A program made the translations under genes and the position numbers. From Siderastrea siderea (Eukaryota; Cnidaria; Anthozoa; Scleractinia; Rhizangiidae), in contig OZ034975.1 of assembly GCA_964030785.1 (NCBI GenBank), positions 36,333,369 to 36,397,368 of the forward strand: a stretch of 64,000 nt of DNA. The letters run 5' to 3'. Shown piece after piece: positions 41,723-56,000 of this stretch; position 1 is the first letter of the stretch; each line of letters starts with the position of its first letter. The notes beneath the pieces were generated by a model that saw only the letters and a list, made by a program, of their open reading frames with translations, ran no database searches and had not been told where the DNA came from.

Positions 41723-44700
41723 CTTATTCACAAAAAAACAAATAACTCAAGGGTTAGTAACAGCAGCTGTAAATGTGCTCAAACTTTACAATCACATGAT
41801 CTCTCTTTAAAGGTGGTTTATCAGTGTTTTACTTTCAAACAGATATGAGAAGTTTTTTAAGTTTCTAACTCCCTGTGACTACTATGGCGTTGTCTGGAGC
41901 TATGTGCGCACTCTACTTGTAGCAACTTCAAGATAGAGCTGAAAGGACTCTCTTATTGTGAGACATGGCCTAGTGATTTATTGAATGGGCTAGCTAGGCT
42001 GAAAAAAGAAATAAACAAAACAAAACAGACTTGTTGCTCTTTCGTGAACCATTATTCCCTTCCTCCTTCGCCACAGAGGTCCTGCACTCTGGACTAAGAT
42101 CCCTGAAAAAGCGAGGCTCTCTCGAAGATCATGCTTTCAATGAATGTGCCTCCGTATTTCGGTTCATTGGCCATGCAGCTTCGGCGTATACAGGTCTAAG
42201 TGGCTCAACTCCTCATAGTCTTCAAAGCCAATTCTTGTTTGTTTTGTGGGTGTTTATCAGCTCAGATCAAATGTGCCTAACAAAAGTTCCTAAACCACAT
42301 CGTTATGTACTTACAGTTTGTCATCAACGTGAGTTGGTTTTGGCATTCTGTACCCTGCTTGAATTTTGCCGGCAATTTGTCGCGCATTTATATCTGGATA
42401 CGGAGATCCCCCTAGATAAGAAGTAAAATGTTAAATATTTTCCAATATCATTCACACAGTAAATCTGGGATTTTGATTAATAGAGAAAAACACATGTATT
42501 AAGTCACTGCAAATTACTGCCTACGAATAAAGATCTGCTCGTGTGCATTACGGCGAGAAGTAGTTTTACCGCAAATAGCGTTTCCTTCATGTGCAGTTTT
42601 TGTCCTCTTTGGAATCACAAGTACAAGAAGTGTTCCAAGTTAAGAGCAGTTAATCAAGGGAAGTAAAAGGCGTTCTTAATTTTAATGTGTTTGGACAATA
42701 AATTAACATACAAAAAAAGAAACAACCAAATAAATAAATAGATAATTTATATGAATGAATGAATGAATGAATGAATGAAGGAAGGAAGGAAGGAAGGAAG
42801 GAAGGAAGGAAAGAAGAAAGGAAGGAAGGAAGGAAGGAATGAATGAATGGATGGATGAATGAATGACTGAGTGACTGACTGACTGACTGACTGACTGACT
42901 GACTGACTGACTGAATGAATGAATGAATGAATGAATGAATGAATGAATGAATGAATGAATGAATGGATGAATGAATAAATCAATCAATCAATGAAGGAAG
43001 GAAGGAAAGAAGGAATGAAAACAGCTAAGTAAAATATAAATATTTAACAACTAGAGTACAGCGTTGAATGATTAAATAAATATTAAAGTCAAAAAATTCA
43101 ACTTGCCAATAGTGAGAATTTCGTAAAGCAGGATACCATAACTCCAACTAAAAACGAAAAAAAAACACAAGTATTTAAAAGTCATTTGAAATGTTTAAGG
43201 GATGGAAACAGGGAAAGGTTTTTTTTAAATTTGTGAATGGAGGAACATTATGAGAATACTTACACGTCACTTTGTGTTGTATATATTCCAAACAACAAAG
43301 CTTCGTAGGCAGTCCACTTAACAGGCAGACGACCCTTCAAAACAAAAACAAAGAAACAAAAAATCACCAAAAAAAAACACAAATAAAAGAAAGAAAAAGA
43401 TGAAGTCTCACTGCATAAAAAGGGGGATTCCTGAGATTTAAACACGACGACACTTTCGTGTGCAAAATACCACATAGTCACTTTGCAATGCAAGACAATC
43501 TGATTAGATATATTAAACATCTACTTCAAAACTTCTCCAGTTTTGTTTTGTCTCTTTTATTTCTTTTTTTTTTCATTAATGTTCATACGCTATATAGTGT
43601 GCACCAAAGACAAAGCTGTCTTGAAATATGAATGAAATTATTTAATTTAATGTTAATACTAACCCTGCTTTGCCTGGTGTAAATATCATCCTGATGCACG
43701 TTCCTAGCCATCCCAAAATCTGTCACCTTACACTTCTCCCCTTCACCAACAAGGACGTTCCTCGCTGCTAAGTCACGATGGATAATCTATAGAAAGAAAT
43801 CATTACGTTCCCCAAAATGTTAATTATTATGCAATGCGTTTTTATTACTATTATTTGGCCGAGTATGGTGAGAGGTCCTTTTTTTAAGACCTGCAGATCT
43901 CAGTAGCTTTTTCATATTTTGTAAGTCCTTTGCGAAAGTCGATGATCGGGATATGGTATGACAAAAAAGTCTGATCTCACAAATTTAGTATATTTTATGC
44001 AAAACAAAAAAAAAACAAAAGCAAAAGAAAAGAAAAAACTTGTTTTACAGCCAAAATCGAGCATTTTCTTCAGTAAGAAAAGCTAAGGGCTAAAAAGGCA
44101 ATTGTTTTCTTTAATCATATTCAGATTGCCTGGTGTACAGAACTTGTAATATTTTAATGTCTGGATAAATGAGCTTTTTTATTTCAATGGTGATAAAACG
44201 CTGTAACACCGCCTTCGTAGTTGACGTCATACCTTAAAAATCGCTGCATTGATTAGGTAATTTTATGCAAACCTTTTTCGTTGACAAGTAGCACATTCCA
44301 TCGGCAACCTGCCAAGCGAACTTCATCAACTGTTCCGCAGTCAGACTGCTCTGCGGTTTGACATCCGGGTCGTTAAAGTATGTGTCGTTCAGTCCTCGGC
44401 TCTTCCTCAAGTAGCCCAGTAGATCACCAAACGGAACAAACTCAATAAGGACTAACAGGGGGTCTGTGGAAAATAGGCAACGAGAAAAATTGTCTTAACT
44501 GAACTGATAGAAATGAAATTTCCGCATATGGACGAACTACTTGGGATTCACATTCTTTGAATTATTTGACCTTTTTTGCACATCACATTTCATCCTAGGC
44601 TTGATTACCAGCCCCTTTTGAAACCCGAGTGACCGGCGGAAATCGAGCCTAATTTCATCCTTTATGTACTTTTCCCTTGACTAACGAATATGACTTAAAA

Positions 44701-47700
44701 CTTCCAAAAAAAGCTTTGCACAGTATTTATCATTATTTGAAGTACTCAGTGAAGTGCCTCAAAAGCCTTTGATTAGCATCATCAGAAGCCCTTATTTTAC
44801 ACTATTGAAACGAACACAATTTTGTTTCAAGTGTCATGCGTGAGGTTAGCAACGACAACACAGTTATAGCATGTATCATTCGTAAAGCAGTTTTTCTTTA
44901 CCGCTTTCGGTGACGCATCCAACAAGTCTGATCACGTGAGGATGAGGTTTCAGATTTTTCATCAAGTCAAGTTCAGACAGCAGGTCCTTTCTATCTGAAG
45001 GAGGGGCATTTGCTGTAAGAGATGTAGGTAATTAAAGTCAATTCGCAAACGAGCCAAGAAAGCCCACACGGCTGTATAAAGCTTAACCCAGTTTCTGTGG
45101 CATGAAGCAGCTGCGATGGACTAGCTTCCAATCCTCTGGATGGGATGCTAGTCCATCGTAGGATTACCCCCCCCCGCCCCCCCCCCCCGCAGTTCATCGC
45201 CTGCGAAAACACCTGGGTGGAGAGATACAACTGGGGTAAAGTTTCTTGTTTAAGGAAACAGCACGATGACGAGGACTGTGCCTCAAACCAACGTCCTTTT
45301 AAATATGAAGTCCAACAAGTAAGAGTGAGGGAAGTAAAATTAATGTGATACTAAATATATCAAAAAATCAGTTCTAAACACGGGCTGTCGAACTAATATC
45401 TTCTGGTTATTAATAGTCTACAAGTGGTAACAATAATAATTTTTCCCTCTTTTTGCACACACTGTTCATTCCCGATAACTACAAAGGGGAATTAAGGACA
45501 GTGGGTCCTACTACAGAGTTATTTTTGCAAATATCTGACTATGAGAGAAAGGCAGATCTTAGCAAGACTTCCTGGTATCTATACGGAAAAGAAAAATGTA
45601 GGTAACCACGCATGTAGGTAAGAACGCATGTAAGGCATTTCTTTTAGTCAGAAACCGCGCAAAAACACCTTAAGTTTGTATTAGTAGGCAAATTCCTTAA
45701 TAAGAAACCCGAATATCCCGGACCAGACCCAAGATGCGCAGAACATAAGTGCAGTAACAAAAGGAGGCACCGTCCTTAAAAAAGAAGGGTAGAGCTAGTT
45801 ACTAAGGGGTTCTAGTTACCGAGAGGCAATCTCCAATGTCTAGTTATTATACGCGACCGACAAGGAAGGGAGGAGATAATGTGTAAGTTCCGTTGACGTG
45901 TTACGTTTAATATATAACAAAGAAGTTAATTAGCGTACGTTGTTTAGTTTTTCTTTGTTTCGTTTTGCTTTGTTTGTTTGTTTCTTTGTTTTCTTAAGGT
46001 ATGCGAACAAAATATTGTTAGGAAGTTGAAAATTGGATATCTACTTTGTGGTGTCGTTATATAAATTTTGCTAATCTCGGTTGGTGACGCTTAATTTAAA
46101 ATCGTGCTATGACCTAATTGATAAGTTTAAAAAGGTCATCTCACACGAGGAATTTTTGTTGCCGTCCAGTGTCATTTCCTTCTTGTCTGTGAGTCTTAGA
46201 GTTGGCGATAAATTTAGCTATGTTCACGTTTTTCTTTGTTTCGTTTTGCTTTGTTTGTTTGTTTCTTTGTTTTCTTAAGGTATGCGAACAAAATATTGTT
46301 AGGAAGTTGAAAATTGGATATCTACTTTGTGGTGTCGTTATATAAATTTTGCTAATCTCGGTTGGTGACGCTTAATTTAAAATCGTGCTATGACCTAATT
46401 GATAAGTTTAAAAAGGTCATCTCACACGAAGGATTTTTGTTGCCGTCCAGTGTCATTTCCTTCTTGTCCGTGAGTCTTAGAGTTGGCGATAATTTTAGCT
46501 ATGTTCACGTTTGGGAAATTTCCCTGACCTTGGCCAAAGACCACCATGAATGGTTAACGTTGGGTCGAATTCTGGGTCTAGCTGATTTATTTCCCACTTC
46601 TAGGTTATGGCTAGTACTTTATCCTAAAATTATCCAGTGTTTCCAATCATGTCTAGATGTCGTTGGTTTCTGTTTGTCCCATGGTATATTTTGGTGTTCT
46701 TATCAAGTGCTCATTGAGATGGCCAAGTTCTTGAGGTTAGGAACTCAAACATGTCTACAGTGATTACAGTGATAGTATATAACTGGTAGCGTTAGCGGTT
46801 GTAACCCCAGCTGAGTTGAGTTGAGTTGAGTTGAATCTAATTAAGTAGAAGTAGAAGATGTAGCTGTCAGAAATAACTGTCAGTTGAAGTTGACACTGGT
46901 CAATCAACAACAGGAGCATAGTAGCTGAGAGACTTGTAGGCTAAAGATGTGAACTACAATGGAATTAAGTTGAAAGAGCTAAATCCCAGAGTCTTGGTAC
47001 CTCTCTCCATAGCAAGCGAGTGCAGTTCAACATATAACAAAAATCCTTCGTGTGAGGTGACCTTTTTAAACTTATCAATTAGGTCATAGGACGATTTTAA
47101 ATTAAGCGTCACCAACCGAGATTAGCAAAATTTATATAACGACACTACAAAATAGATATCCAATTTTATTTCATAATTTCAATATTTTCTACCTTTCAGC
47201 ATTTTCGCCGCTACAGTGATGGATTTCTGGTTATCACGTGTGTTCCACAATGTCGCTTTGGCAACTTCAGAAAAGGCTCCTTTTCCGATGATCTTAATGA
47301 CTTCGACTTGTTCTCGTCTGATTTCCCAGCTTCGTTTTGATGGAGGAAGTGGCATATAATCTCCACCGTCTGGAATTTCGTAGGTCAAGGCATTACTCTT
47401 GTGAGCATCCGATGAGGGCTGTGGGTTTACCTGTGTCTTGACAGCATTTTGGTCTTGCTCGATTCCCAAGCTCGCTTTTGTGAGACAAAGTGGCATGTTT
47501 GCTCCACCATACGGAGTTTCATAAGTCAAGACATGCTCCTTCTGAGCCACTCTTCGTGATTGATTGTTAGCCTCCATCTTGGTTGTATTTTGTTTCCCAG
47601 TGCCAGTTTCCAAGCTTTCTGTCAAGGGTCGAAGTGGAATGCCCTCTCTGCCTTCTGGCTTTTCATATGTGTCGGTGTCCTCCCTGTACACCTCACTTGT

Positions 47701-50130
47701 GGCTTCTGCTTTAGCTTCCATCTCGATGCCAATATGAGCCTTTTGAAAACAGCAAAGAACAGAGAAAATTGCGAAACTATCGTTCAAAATGTTAACAAAT
47801 AACGATTATTTTTCCTGTTTGGTGTCAGTGAACAGGCGGTCTGCCAACGTTTTGTTTTACCCTCTCTGATTGGCGACCTTCAAGTTAATTTTTGTTGTAT
47901 GAGAAATCACTTACATAGTCTTCAAATCCCCCGCATTTGGGGCAAATCCCGCTTCTGAAATAAAAGAAATACACAATTAGAACTGAACACTTTAAAGGGG
48001 CTTTCAAAACCAAGGCACATGATTTTTTGGGTGGGGGGCAGTCTGTCAATTGCTGAGGACTTGTAGGAACTTATCTAGCGTTTATTATTTATCACGTATT
48101 TTCTGCATGTTAAGATGCAATTATTTTTTCAGACTGTGCATTACATTAACGCCTAACCACTACAGTTGTACTTACCTACTTGATTTCAAGATCTCTGAAA
48201 GAAAGAAGTTTTAAAATGAGTACTGAAGTTTGACAATTAGTTACAGAATGAAAGTATAAATAATTTAAAAATAAATAATTTTATTAGAATTAAGGGAAGA
48301 ACACATTTGACGAAGAATAGCATCCCCCTTCCAACACCTTTTCCCTCAGCACTTCACAAACATCACGCTCGATTCACTGTAGCACGTGACTTAGGCCAGA
48401 ATTTCCAGATCCTTACCTAGGACAATGCACCTATGAATGGACAATCGCCGAAAGGATTTTTTTACTTTCAATTCAAAATGTTGAAAGGGTTGCAAGTGAT
48501 TCATTCCATTGCCTTGGAGCTGGAATTTAATTAGTCTGCTTGATTATGTAAAACTTACCAAAACGACGGCGCATTCTGCAGAGCACGACGATCAATATAA
48601 TAACAATCGCCAACAAAAGAGTGATGACCCCGATAAAAACATTTTGAAGAATTGTTTGTTGAGCAAACCAAGAACCTGGAATGCAAAAAACAAACAAACA
48701 AATAACAAAACAAAACAAAAATTAAACAAAGAAAAAACAAACAAGTCATAACATTCTACTAATTAAAAATGTTGGGCATTGGAGAGAAATGAGGTGAAGG
48801 GGTGAAGGAAAGTAAGGTCTTCCAACATCACACCCAGGCCAAACCGAGACGCTAGTTAACCAAGCATGGTAATGCCAACATTCGTGCACAGATTCGTGGT
48901 GAGTGGGCAGCGATATAGAACCCTAAGTAGATGGAATTTAGACTCTAACTGCAGTGCAGCCTTGCTTGCTCCCAAGGTAACCAACTTGCGTGCAAAATTG
49001 AGCGCAAATCATGGCAAGTACACATATCACGCAAGTAGCAAAGTTGATTGACTTGGGACTATGTTTACCCAGGCTTTTAATGAATGTTATGATAAAGTTT
49101 CGATATAACGCGCGCTCTGATTGGTTGAAACAGCGTGCGTTATCGGAGTACAGATGCACGGAGTGACCCGTGACTCCATTCTGCGCGCGCTGGCAAGCTG
49201 AAAACCTTTCTTGTGCACGCTTGCAAGCTATGAATAAAACTTTTTTTCTTGCAAATTAAAGCCAAAAAAAGCCAAAACCGTGCTTTGTTCTGTGATAAAG
49301 CACGCAAGGAAGTGCCGAGAGCACTCAAGAAGTAGGGAAAAGCACTCGCCTCCGGCTCGTGTTCGCCCTACACTTCTTTTGTGCTCTCCTCACTTCTTTG
49401 GGTGCTTTATCACAGAACAAAGCGCGGTTTTGGCTTTTTTATTTGTTAATTATGGTTCATTATAAAGATAATTATAAATAAATAACAATAATAGATGTAG
49501 ACCTTGCTTCAGTTTATGCATAGTTTATCTTCTCACCTGATTGATTTCCTGGTTTCTTAGTGTCATCTACAAAAACAAAACGGTGGCGTTGGTTACATTC
49601 ATTACTTTAAGCTAGGAATCTATCAGATATAAAAATCCCGTAATTATGTTGAATACTGCTTAGTCGCTACAATACTTTTTAAAACTTTCATTTCAACAAA
49701 AGGGAAAAAAAATTAATCATCTCACCTGGTTGGCTGTTTGGCGAATTCGTTGAATCTAAGAAAACACAAACAAAAAAGGATCTAGTTGTTATTTTGCTCT
49801 TTACAATTTTTCATCATAGGTTCCTCATCATATCCAACGGTAAATCTTTGCTGAAGGCAACTAAAACAGTAAATAAAGTCCTGTTTACTTAAAACCACAA
49901 TTACCTATTAGAAAAGGGGAAGGTATGTTTGTTTGTGGGAAGGTCATCATAATAAGTTACTTTAAATACTTTTTTTGCTGTTTTATTCTGAAATTTTTGA
50001 AGTATTTGTTAAGCAATCGGCTAAGTTGAGGGACTTTTGCCAGAAGCTGAGAAAATTTAACTTTATAAACTTAAAGGCCAGCTACAAATGTAATAACTGT
50101 TTATCTTCAGGCTTTATTTATTTATTTGGC

Positions 50131-50168
<38 letters not shown>

Positions 50169-50325
50169 TTGCATTTTAATTTTTAAATTGTACATTCCTA
50201 TAAGTATTGTTTTAATTATAGTAAGTTTTGTATTTTGTTTTTTTTTTCTGCCATGCGTTTTATACGTGAGCCTCTGGCTCGGATATACAGGGCAACCCTA
50301 TCCCACACACTGACATTAATAAATA

Positions 50326-50361
<36 letters not shown>

Positions 50362-52975
50362 CAGTTGATAGATTGATTGATTGATTGATTGATTGATTCA
50401 GTTGATAGATATATAGATTGATTGATTGATTGATTGATTGATTATGCCGAAATAATTGAATACAGGAAAGCACGATGAATTTACACCTAAATTCTAACTA
50501 CAGATATTCTCACCTTCAAAATTTGTGCTGAAAGTTTTTGGAAAGGCATTCCCCTCAAAAACATAATTTCTGGCATAGACTAGCACAGTGTAGTTTCTGT
50601 TTTTGTTCAGGCCTCCTATAAACAACTCCGTAGCAGCGGGGCTAGTAATGTTCTTACTCTGCAGTAGGACCACTCGATATGCAGTGATAGGGCTCCCTCC
50701 ATCATCAGGTGGTGTAGTCCATTTTACTGTCAATGAAGTGGCCTGAATGTCTTCTGCTGTTGATGTGATGCTCGGTGAACCAGGAACCGCTGAGGGAAAA
50801 TGTTGCAAATGTTTCAAACTTAGATTTTATGAGGTACACTGTTTATACGCGCTTGATAACAACTAACTGAATCTTGGGGTCTCCTGAGCAAGGGATATAT
50901 AAAGTGAAGCTGTCGTAATTTGTAGACTGTAAAACTTTTTTAGGACACTCTACCAGTCTATCCACGCAAGAACGTCCTTGATACAACGGCACCTGTAACT
51001 GTAGCTTTTTTTCCCTTTTATCATGATGAAAGCATTGCTTAAAACAGTAAAAAGAAAAAAAAGAACACTATCAACGGTTACAAACAGTAAATAGAAAATT
51101 AAAAAAAAACCGATTTGATACTTTTACTTATTTAGCCAAATATATGTACAATTATGATCAAGTGGTTCAGGCAAAAAATAAACGCTTCGTTGTCCTCTTA
51201 CTTATCTGTTGCACTTGTATCGTCTGGTTAGCTGAAGGACCAAAACCATTATCAGCGTTGCAAGTGTAAAGTCGAAAATCTTCATCATCTGTCATGGTCA
51301 CATTTACTGTGTTTTCCCTCGAAATGACCGAGTTAAGCTGTCTTCTATTAGGTTTTATCCAAGTGACAGTTGGTATGGGCCCACCATCCACCAAACACTT
51401 TAGCTTGACTGTCTGACCAATCCAAGACTTGGCCACTGAGGAGGTAATGTCTTGTATGGTAGCCGAGACTGTTATTAGAAAGAAAAGTTTGTATATTTTA
51501 GCTCATCCAATCAGTATCGCATTCTTGTCGTTATCCACCTAAATTAACGCATTTTACATGACTAGTGTAGCCTCCGTGCAGACGTCTCCTATTTCTTTTG
51601 CTTTACACGTGAAGCAAATGAAATATGGGAAGTCTGCAGGCAGGCTAGACTAGTGCAGTTAAGAATTATCATATAACAGTTGCCTATAGTGTGCGTGGTG
51701 AATCAAGGAAAGTTTCTGTGGCGTTCTTTCTGTAACAGAAATTCTTTATCTCTGCAGTAGCCATGCAACAATGAAAAACTAAACATCACGAACCATCGCC
51801 TGAACTCTGTCATCCTTCTTATTTGAAACTGAAGATGTCACTTAATACATTCATGTTAGTGCTAGTGCTACGACTTTAAAGTTAGTAATGGTGGCCTATA
51901 TCCCTTACTTGACTGAATCGTTGCCTTTTAATTCGAGTTGTATTCATTTGCTTTAAGAAAGCTTGAGGCATAGAAACCCCGCATTGCTCAAGTAAGACAT
52001 TTCACATACATTTCATGGCGACTTTGCTGACACCAGTAGCATCCTCGCCATATCCATTACTTGCCGTGCATCTGTATGAACCAATATCATTCTCCTGTAC
52101 ATTAACAAGGTGAAGCTTAGAACCAGAGGCGTTGAACTGATTCTGTGGGAGGCCGTCTTTTGTCCAAGTGATTTTGGGCACTGGATCACCAGATGCATTG
52201 CATGACAAAGTGATATCCTCTCCACCCTCGATGTATGTTACAGCTGGACCGATGTTTATCTTTGGAGGTACTGAAAATTCAATGTTTAAGAAACACTCAG
52301 CAACAGTTTGAATGATCGCAAAGATTTAGCGTCAACCCTATTCAGACCGGTCTTTTTTTAACTTGTGGAACAGGGGGTGTGGCGGATTCCGCCCCGCCCC
52401 CTATTACTTAGGAAACAGATAGTATGTCTAAAAAGTTTCCTCTGAGTCTGCAACACAAGCTGATGACATCATAGGACGTCAGAATAACGTCATGTTCTCA
52501 AACTGCGGGCATCGTGGATCCGCCATCTTGGATTTCTTGATATTTCCAAAACCTGTGTCTGATTAGGGTTAAAAATTATTTATATAACATTCACTCCGCA
52601 TATGGAGGCATTCTCGCTAATAAAAAAAAACACTGACTAAGGATGCGAGTCTCACGTCCCAAAGACAACTCTCAGAAAGCGAGTGTCAGGTGACATTGGA
52701 AATTAAAGTATCTTTGACAACAGCCATCTGTCAGCTTTGAATATTATTTTACCAACCCGGCATAAATGTGAACATTGCAAAACTGAACCTTCTTTCTTCG
52801 TTATTTATAAGTTATGAGGATAAGCTTCCCGTCTTTTCCTTTGTGACATGGAAGCACACTACCTATGCAACATTGTTTACGCTTCATTTTGTTAACGTTA
52901 TATTATATTTAATCAGAACTATATTCTCCAACCTTAGCCACAGAAGAGAAGCGTTAGTTTTCAATCAGTACCGTC

Positions 52976-53026
<51 letters not shown>

Positions 53027-56000
53027 TTAAATTTATTATTATTTCTCAAAGTAGAGTTTACAAGTTGTAGTAAATATTCAGCGATGATCTCCGACAACAA
53101 AAGGCGGAAACCAAGTTTACACATAACAAACAAATAAACAAACCAGGGAGATAGGAAGCCTCTAACCTATTTCAGAATAGAAGCTTTCATGTTTTTTATA
53201 CTACAATACAAAACGGAGGTTAAGACGTCAACACTAAGTGTGCTACAACCACTACCATCCCGTCTCGGTATCTCAGATGTTAATTTCACCAATACAGGTG
53301 GTTAATTAATGCTGTTTTTATTTTCATTTTTAACGTTAATGTTAGGGCTAAACGTTACAAACTTACTTCATATTTTGGAAAAATTCGCTTGCTACCTGTT
53401 TGGAATACATGTTCACGCAAAATGCATGAAGAAGGGCGTCACGATGATCGAATTTATGTATTAGGAACAAAGGCCTGCTTTAAATGTGAATATATGGAAT
53501 AATCATGCATTAATAAATTTATTTATGCTTCATATTCCTTGTCTGACACCACATGATTGTTGGCAAGGTGTTGCTTTGGGTGAGCTCCGATCCGTTTGCT
53601 GAAACACAAATAACAAAACATCTGCATGGGATAAATTTTGGCCACGGGCGTGACTGTTTACTTTAATAAAGCACAGAAAGCTGGTAAACCCAAGTTACTG
53701 GCAAATTAGCCCAGCATAGGTGAGGGCACACCCGCCATCCAATAACAAAGAAATATCGAGAGGGAAGGAGGGAGGAAAAATTTCTCCTGACATGCGTGGA
53801 ACAGCGAGTGAAAAGGGCTCTTGCCTCGCTTGCATGACTTAAGAACCTAGCAATGAAGTCCCGGATGATCCGGAAGCTGGGAGAATATTACCTAAATACG
53901 TCACACTCGACATTAAACCATTTATTTCCCTTCTGGAAATAAATTTTATTAAGGATAAATATGACATTGTGTCAACCATCGTAAAGTGAAACCCATGACC
54001 TTGCGGATACAGGCGAACAATATCAGCTTACCAACTAAACTAAAGGGTGAGTCGGAAGACTACGAATGATGATCAAGCAAAATCAATAAAAACAATAATG
54101 TAAAAGCATATAAATGCTGTGTGACAAGGCACAATTAACTGCAAAAAACTCAATAAATAAAGTGGACTTTGCAGAAGGTGGGTGACACTCGAACGGATTT
54201 CGGATTCTAGGCAAAGTAAAACTTCTTATTGAGAGAAAATCAGAGCTTGGAGTTAACAGGCAAATCATACGTATTTCCAAAAGTCAGAATTACTTCTTTA
54301 AAAATACACCAAGGTAGAGTAGTCATTATTCATCGATGTTCGTGTTCTTTAGCTACAACGTTGATTAAAGATTCGCGTTGTAATCGTCTTTAATAGCTTA
54401 TTTCTAGAATACCCTGTTTCTAGAAGGAATCGTTACACAATGTACTTGTACATGTTGTAAGCGTAACAAAGAGTGTTCATTAAATTTAAATGGTTTTATC
54501 TCCTAACAGTGGTGACGTCATTGAGCTTCCTATTCCTCTATACCCCTAACTTTTATAATTATGTGTTTTAATTCGGAGAAAATGTTTACTAGTTTCCATA
54601 GTTTTGGTCCTGCACTAAAGTTTTTTTCCGATCTTTAATTTTTGCGGACTGTCACCAGCAAGTGCGAAAAATGGAATCGCGCTAGACTAAAAAAAGTCCT
54701 CACTTACCATTTACAATAATTCTCGTTTGGGAGCTTTTTATGAAAGATTGACCACTGAGCTGTGTCACAAAAAATATAATATAATAAATGAATTCCTCGT
54801 CGTTATGAACTTTCAGTAATTCTAGTGTCGAAGGAAGTGACGCTGTGAAGTCTTTCTCCAAACCTGGCTCGATAATTATGGAGTTGTTGCCGACCCAGGA
54901 GGCTACATTGGTGCGACCGGCATGGTCAGGTTTTCCTCGCTGAATCAAAAAACACACAACTCTTTCACCTGAATGTAAAGTGTATGCCCATTCCAGTGAA
55001 ACTCTACTGCTGTTTACTCCTTCTATTACAAATGTGGGATTGTCCGGCTGTTTTGTCCAAGTGAAAGCATCTGAAATCGAACAAAAAAAATGCGAAACGT
55101 ATCTAGGTTTACTCGCGGGTAATGAAATTTTTAGCTGAACACCAGTGCGTATTGACCAATGGCTACAATTTGCACCTCTTCAAAAGGTACCGGATTTAAA
55201 TGACCAAGTCATATTGTGAGAGTTTGCTTGACGATTTATTAACTATCCGGATGCAGTGAGTCATCGAAACGTAATTCGAATCCCGGCAAGCCTGATTTTT
55301 TCAGGCTATCTTTTCGCAACTGCATAAGTTGCGTTAATAACTGCGAGGATCTTCTTTGCATTTATTTCTTCATTCCGCAGTTCAAATATATGAATTTCAT
55401 ATATTCATAATTTCATTGATCAGACAGTTACGCGATATTGCCAGTAATCGCATTATTTTGTTACCTACTCGGAAATACTCTAGAGGAGAGACTTTTTCCT
55501 TTTAGTTGTACAATCATCGGACTGATGTCCTTCCTTTTTGCTGACTTCTTTTTCTTGAACTTTCTGGCTATAGTTACGCCTTCGACTTAACCCTAGTAAG
55601 GTTCTTTTAAAGTTTGTTTTTTCCTTCCATCGTTCCTTTAGTTTTTGGGTTGTTTTTTCTTTTTTTTTTTTCTTTTAGTAGTTCTAGTCTAGGTTCTGGT
55701 TTACTAGTGGATTTGGTTTTGTTGAGAGGATTTAAAATGGTAAAAAGAACCAGACAACCCTCAGACTTTGTGGTAGAAGGAATTAACAACACTAATGTCA
55801 CACGAAATAATGAACCTTTAGTCTTGAGCCAAGTATCATAGGTTGGCTCGTAATAATATACATAGCTCTCTTTTCTCGCGGATTGCTGACAGCGAGTTTA
55901 GTTATCTGAACGATGGATTCGTACAATAATTTGAAGCAAACGTTACCTCAGAGTTTGTTTTATTGAACGACGAGGACAGGTTTGAAAAAAGGAGGAAACT

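Noticed and set aside
42703..42987. Long minus-strand frames rich in Ser, Ile, His and Phe
   Set aside because: They are read through a GAAT/GAAG/GACT microsatellite and have no other support.
46081..46763. Two similar plus-strand frames (65 and 133 codons)
   Set aside because: They are the same text because of the 281-bp tandem duplication, inside an intron, with no domain.
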